Assembly (NCBI GenBank): GCA_030951065.1
Contig: JAUZQH010000036.1
Span: forward strand, 1-24,628
From: Mariprofundus sp.
GTDB lineage: Bacteria; Pseudomonadota; Zetaproteobacteria; Mariprofundales; Mariprofundaceae
Direction of reading: 5' to 3'
Length of the DNA: 24,628 nt
Of this stretch, positions 24,301 to 24,628 are shown one piece after another. Made by a program: the position numbers and the translations under genes. Numbering within the stretch: the stretch's first letter is position 1; every line of letters begins with the position of its first letter. Under the pieces are notes generated by a model, which was not told where the DNA came from, made no database searches, and worked only from the letters and a program-made list of their open reading frames with translations.

Positions 24301-24628
24301 CGATGATCGGCATGATCGCTTTGGCCGGTATCGTGGTGCGTAATTCCACACTATTGATCGATTTCATTCTCGATTATCGCAAGCGGGGCTTTGATGTAAA
24401 AACAGCCGTATTGGAAGCAGGCGCGGTGCGTGCTCGCCCGATCCTGTTAACCGCACTGGCTGTGATTGCCGGTACATCAATTATGATCACCGATCCGGTA
24501 TTCGGAGGTCTGGGTGTGTCCATGGCTTTCGGTACGCTGGCAGCCACAATTCTGACCCTGTTTGTAACACCGTTAATGTATTACCTGTGGCAGAAAAACA
24601 AGCCCTGGATAGATGATGCGCAAGCATG
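21354..24628 (+). CDS. RND-family efflux permease (3' end beyond the window)
   Basis: The proton-driven inner membrane pump of the system. Spot checks show one open frame for 1,091 codons to the right edge with no stop; RND permeases are usually 1,030-1,080 residues, so only a short tail should be missing. Membrane segment 1 is at about 22-42. The proton-relay Asp pair is in GLLVDDAIVVIEN at 420-421, as in AcrB. The second half mirrors the first, with the large periplasmic loop from about 565 and GMIALAGIVVRNSTLLIDF near the end. Motifs favour the drug/hydrophobe (HAE-like) branch over heavy-metal pumps, but the substrate is unknown. The ATG lies 3 nt after the adaptor stop. Confidence 0.92.
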   Translation, partial: MQNTEPLNIAGRFGKAATFSNLTPMLSLLIFLIGALALMVTPREENPTIDVPAANVIVQMQGASPEEVQNLILRPLEMILREMTGVDHTYGIALDSQAVVTVMFKVGEDKEASLVKLYDRLMHNLDRLPAGASEPLVKPLDVDDVPVSVITLSSDAMDGLALKRLAERVRDQLTPLDDVSVADIIGGNDRQVRIQLDPVRLAAYHIALDQLHRVLVSANAGGPAGQLVGDNRNIKVWLNGYLNSATEVGRLIVGQWQHKAIYLSDVATISDGPSEAEVYHRIGFGQSVTGNTVGEERSAVSITLAKKRGTNAVEVTDRIESKLDDLKGDFIPDNVSVVITRDSGERANAAVNLLLEHLGIAIATVIIILLLFLGWREAAIVTMNIPLILMIVLAVGFLADQTINRIALFALILALGLLVDDAIVVIENIHRHLHHGANSLKEKAALIVSAVNETGKPTIIATIAVILAFLPMGFVTGMMGPYMGPIPFNTPIAMAASLVIAYMFTPWIAQRWLPCKMTDATMEEKDASPRDAVHRMYMRLATPLVESKAKRRLFALVIFILFAGAMLEPGWQFLRPSGINGPMTPGSVELKMLPKGNNNTFNITIDLPEGAALEETDRVAREVAEVVRKHPMVTDYETFVGRGGPVDFNGMLRGAVLRKGSNLADIRVNLVDKHERSIQSAGIVLELRDMLEPLIAAHPKVSIKLVEDPPGPPVRATLLGEIYGPDYATLREMAKSVRHTFEQTYDVTDIDDSVGDDQQQLNINVNKEKAAQLGVATAQVEIALRDFLRGYDFGALHVRNERHQIKLRVQLPKALRAHAEDLNRIYVSGTHGPVPLSAFSTVELGVAAKPIYSKDGHQVVYVMAEPKQGSQVYSLLGMDGELDGTEVLPGTTLKTGGMHFTKTTPEDTYGYHMLWDGEMRLTLDVFRDLGAAFIVALVLIYLLMVAYYGQMILPMLVMAPTALTMIGIFPGHWITGQPFTATSMIGMIALAGIVVRNSTLLIDFILDYRKRGFDVKTAVLEAGAVRARPILLTALAVIAGTSIMITDPVFGGLGVSMAFGTLAATILTLFVTPLMYYLWQKNKPWIDDAQA

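Overview
This is about 24.6 kb of gene-dense bacterial chromosome, near 50% G+C by eye. Most genes are recognisable proteobacterial housekeeping genes: truA, suhB, pssA, leuA, accB-accC, aroQ, thiS/thiG and hemE. Around them lie sensory, membrane-stress and efflux genes: an RpfC-like hybrid histidine kinase, a cis/trans fatty acid isomerase, a class III adenylate cyclase and a tripartite RND pump. The mix (Cti, type II AroQ coupled to accBC, membrane-bound class III cyclase, ArsR-controlled RND pump) suggests a free-living Gram-negative proteobacterium, perhaps a gamma- or zetaproteobacterium. That assignment is inference. No phage, transposase, tRNA, rRNA or CRISPR array was seen.

Layout. 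1-1080: 3' end of an unidentified membrane protein gene, translationally coupled to truA, with a terminator over the truA stop. 1080-3209 (-): hybrid kinase, divergent from suhB (3528-4301). 4302-4572: convergent gap with copy 1 of a 143-nt structured repeat and a separate 73-nt long hairpin. 4573-5646 (-): protein with two cyclic-nucleotide-binding-like domains. 5815-6862 (+): an internally deleted phosphatidylserine decarboxylase remnant overlapping an intact pssA. 6863-8657 (+): leuA behind a complete-looking leucine attenuator (leader peptide, antiterminator, terminator). 8725-11474 (-): tightly packed TPR gene-aroQ-accB-accC operon. 11550-13903 (+): promoter, thiS, thiG, hemE. 13904-14170: second convergent gap, with a diverged partial copy and copy 2 of the 143-nt repeat. 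14171-16711 (-): cti. 16895-18514 (+): adenylate cyclase. 18588-24628 (+): operator-like dyad, ArsR-family regulator, TolC-like outer membrane factor, lipoprotein adaptor and RND permease; the permease runs off the right edge.

How the genes fit together. Several concern the envelope: PssA makes phosphatidylserine, AccB/AccC feed fatty acid synthesis, Cti remodels acyl chains in place and the RND system exports toxic compounds. The adenylate cyclase and the cyclic-nucleotide-binding protein could be the two ends of a cAMP pathway, but they are 11 kb apart and the link is not shown.

The most distinctive observations are: the 143-nt repeat, which folds into five consecutive hairpins, sits in both convergent gaps and has a diverged relative with compensatory stem changes; the leu attenuator with a possible leaderless leader peptide; and the psd remnant beside a normal pssA.
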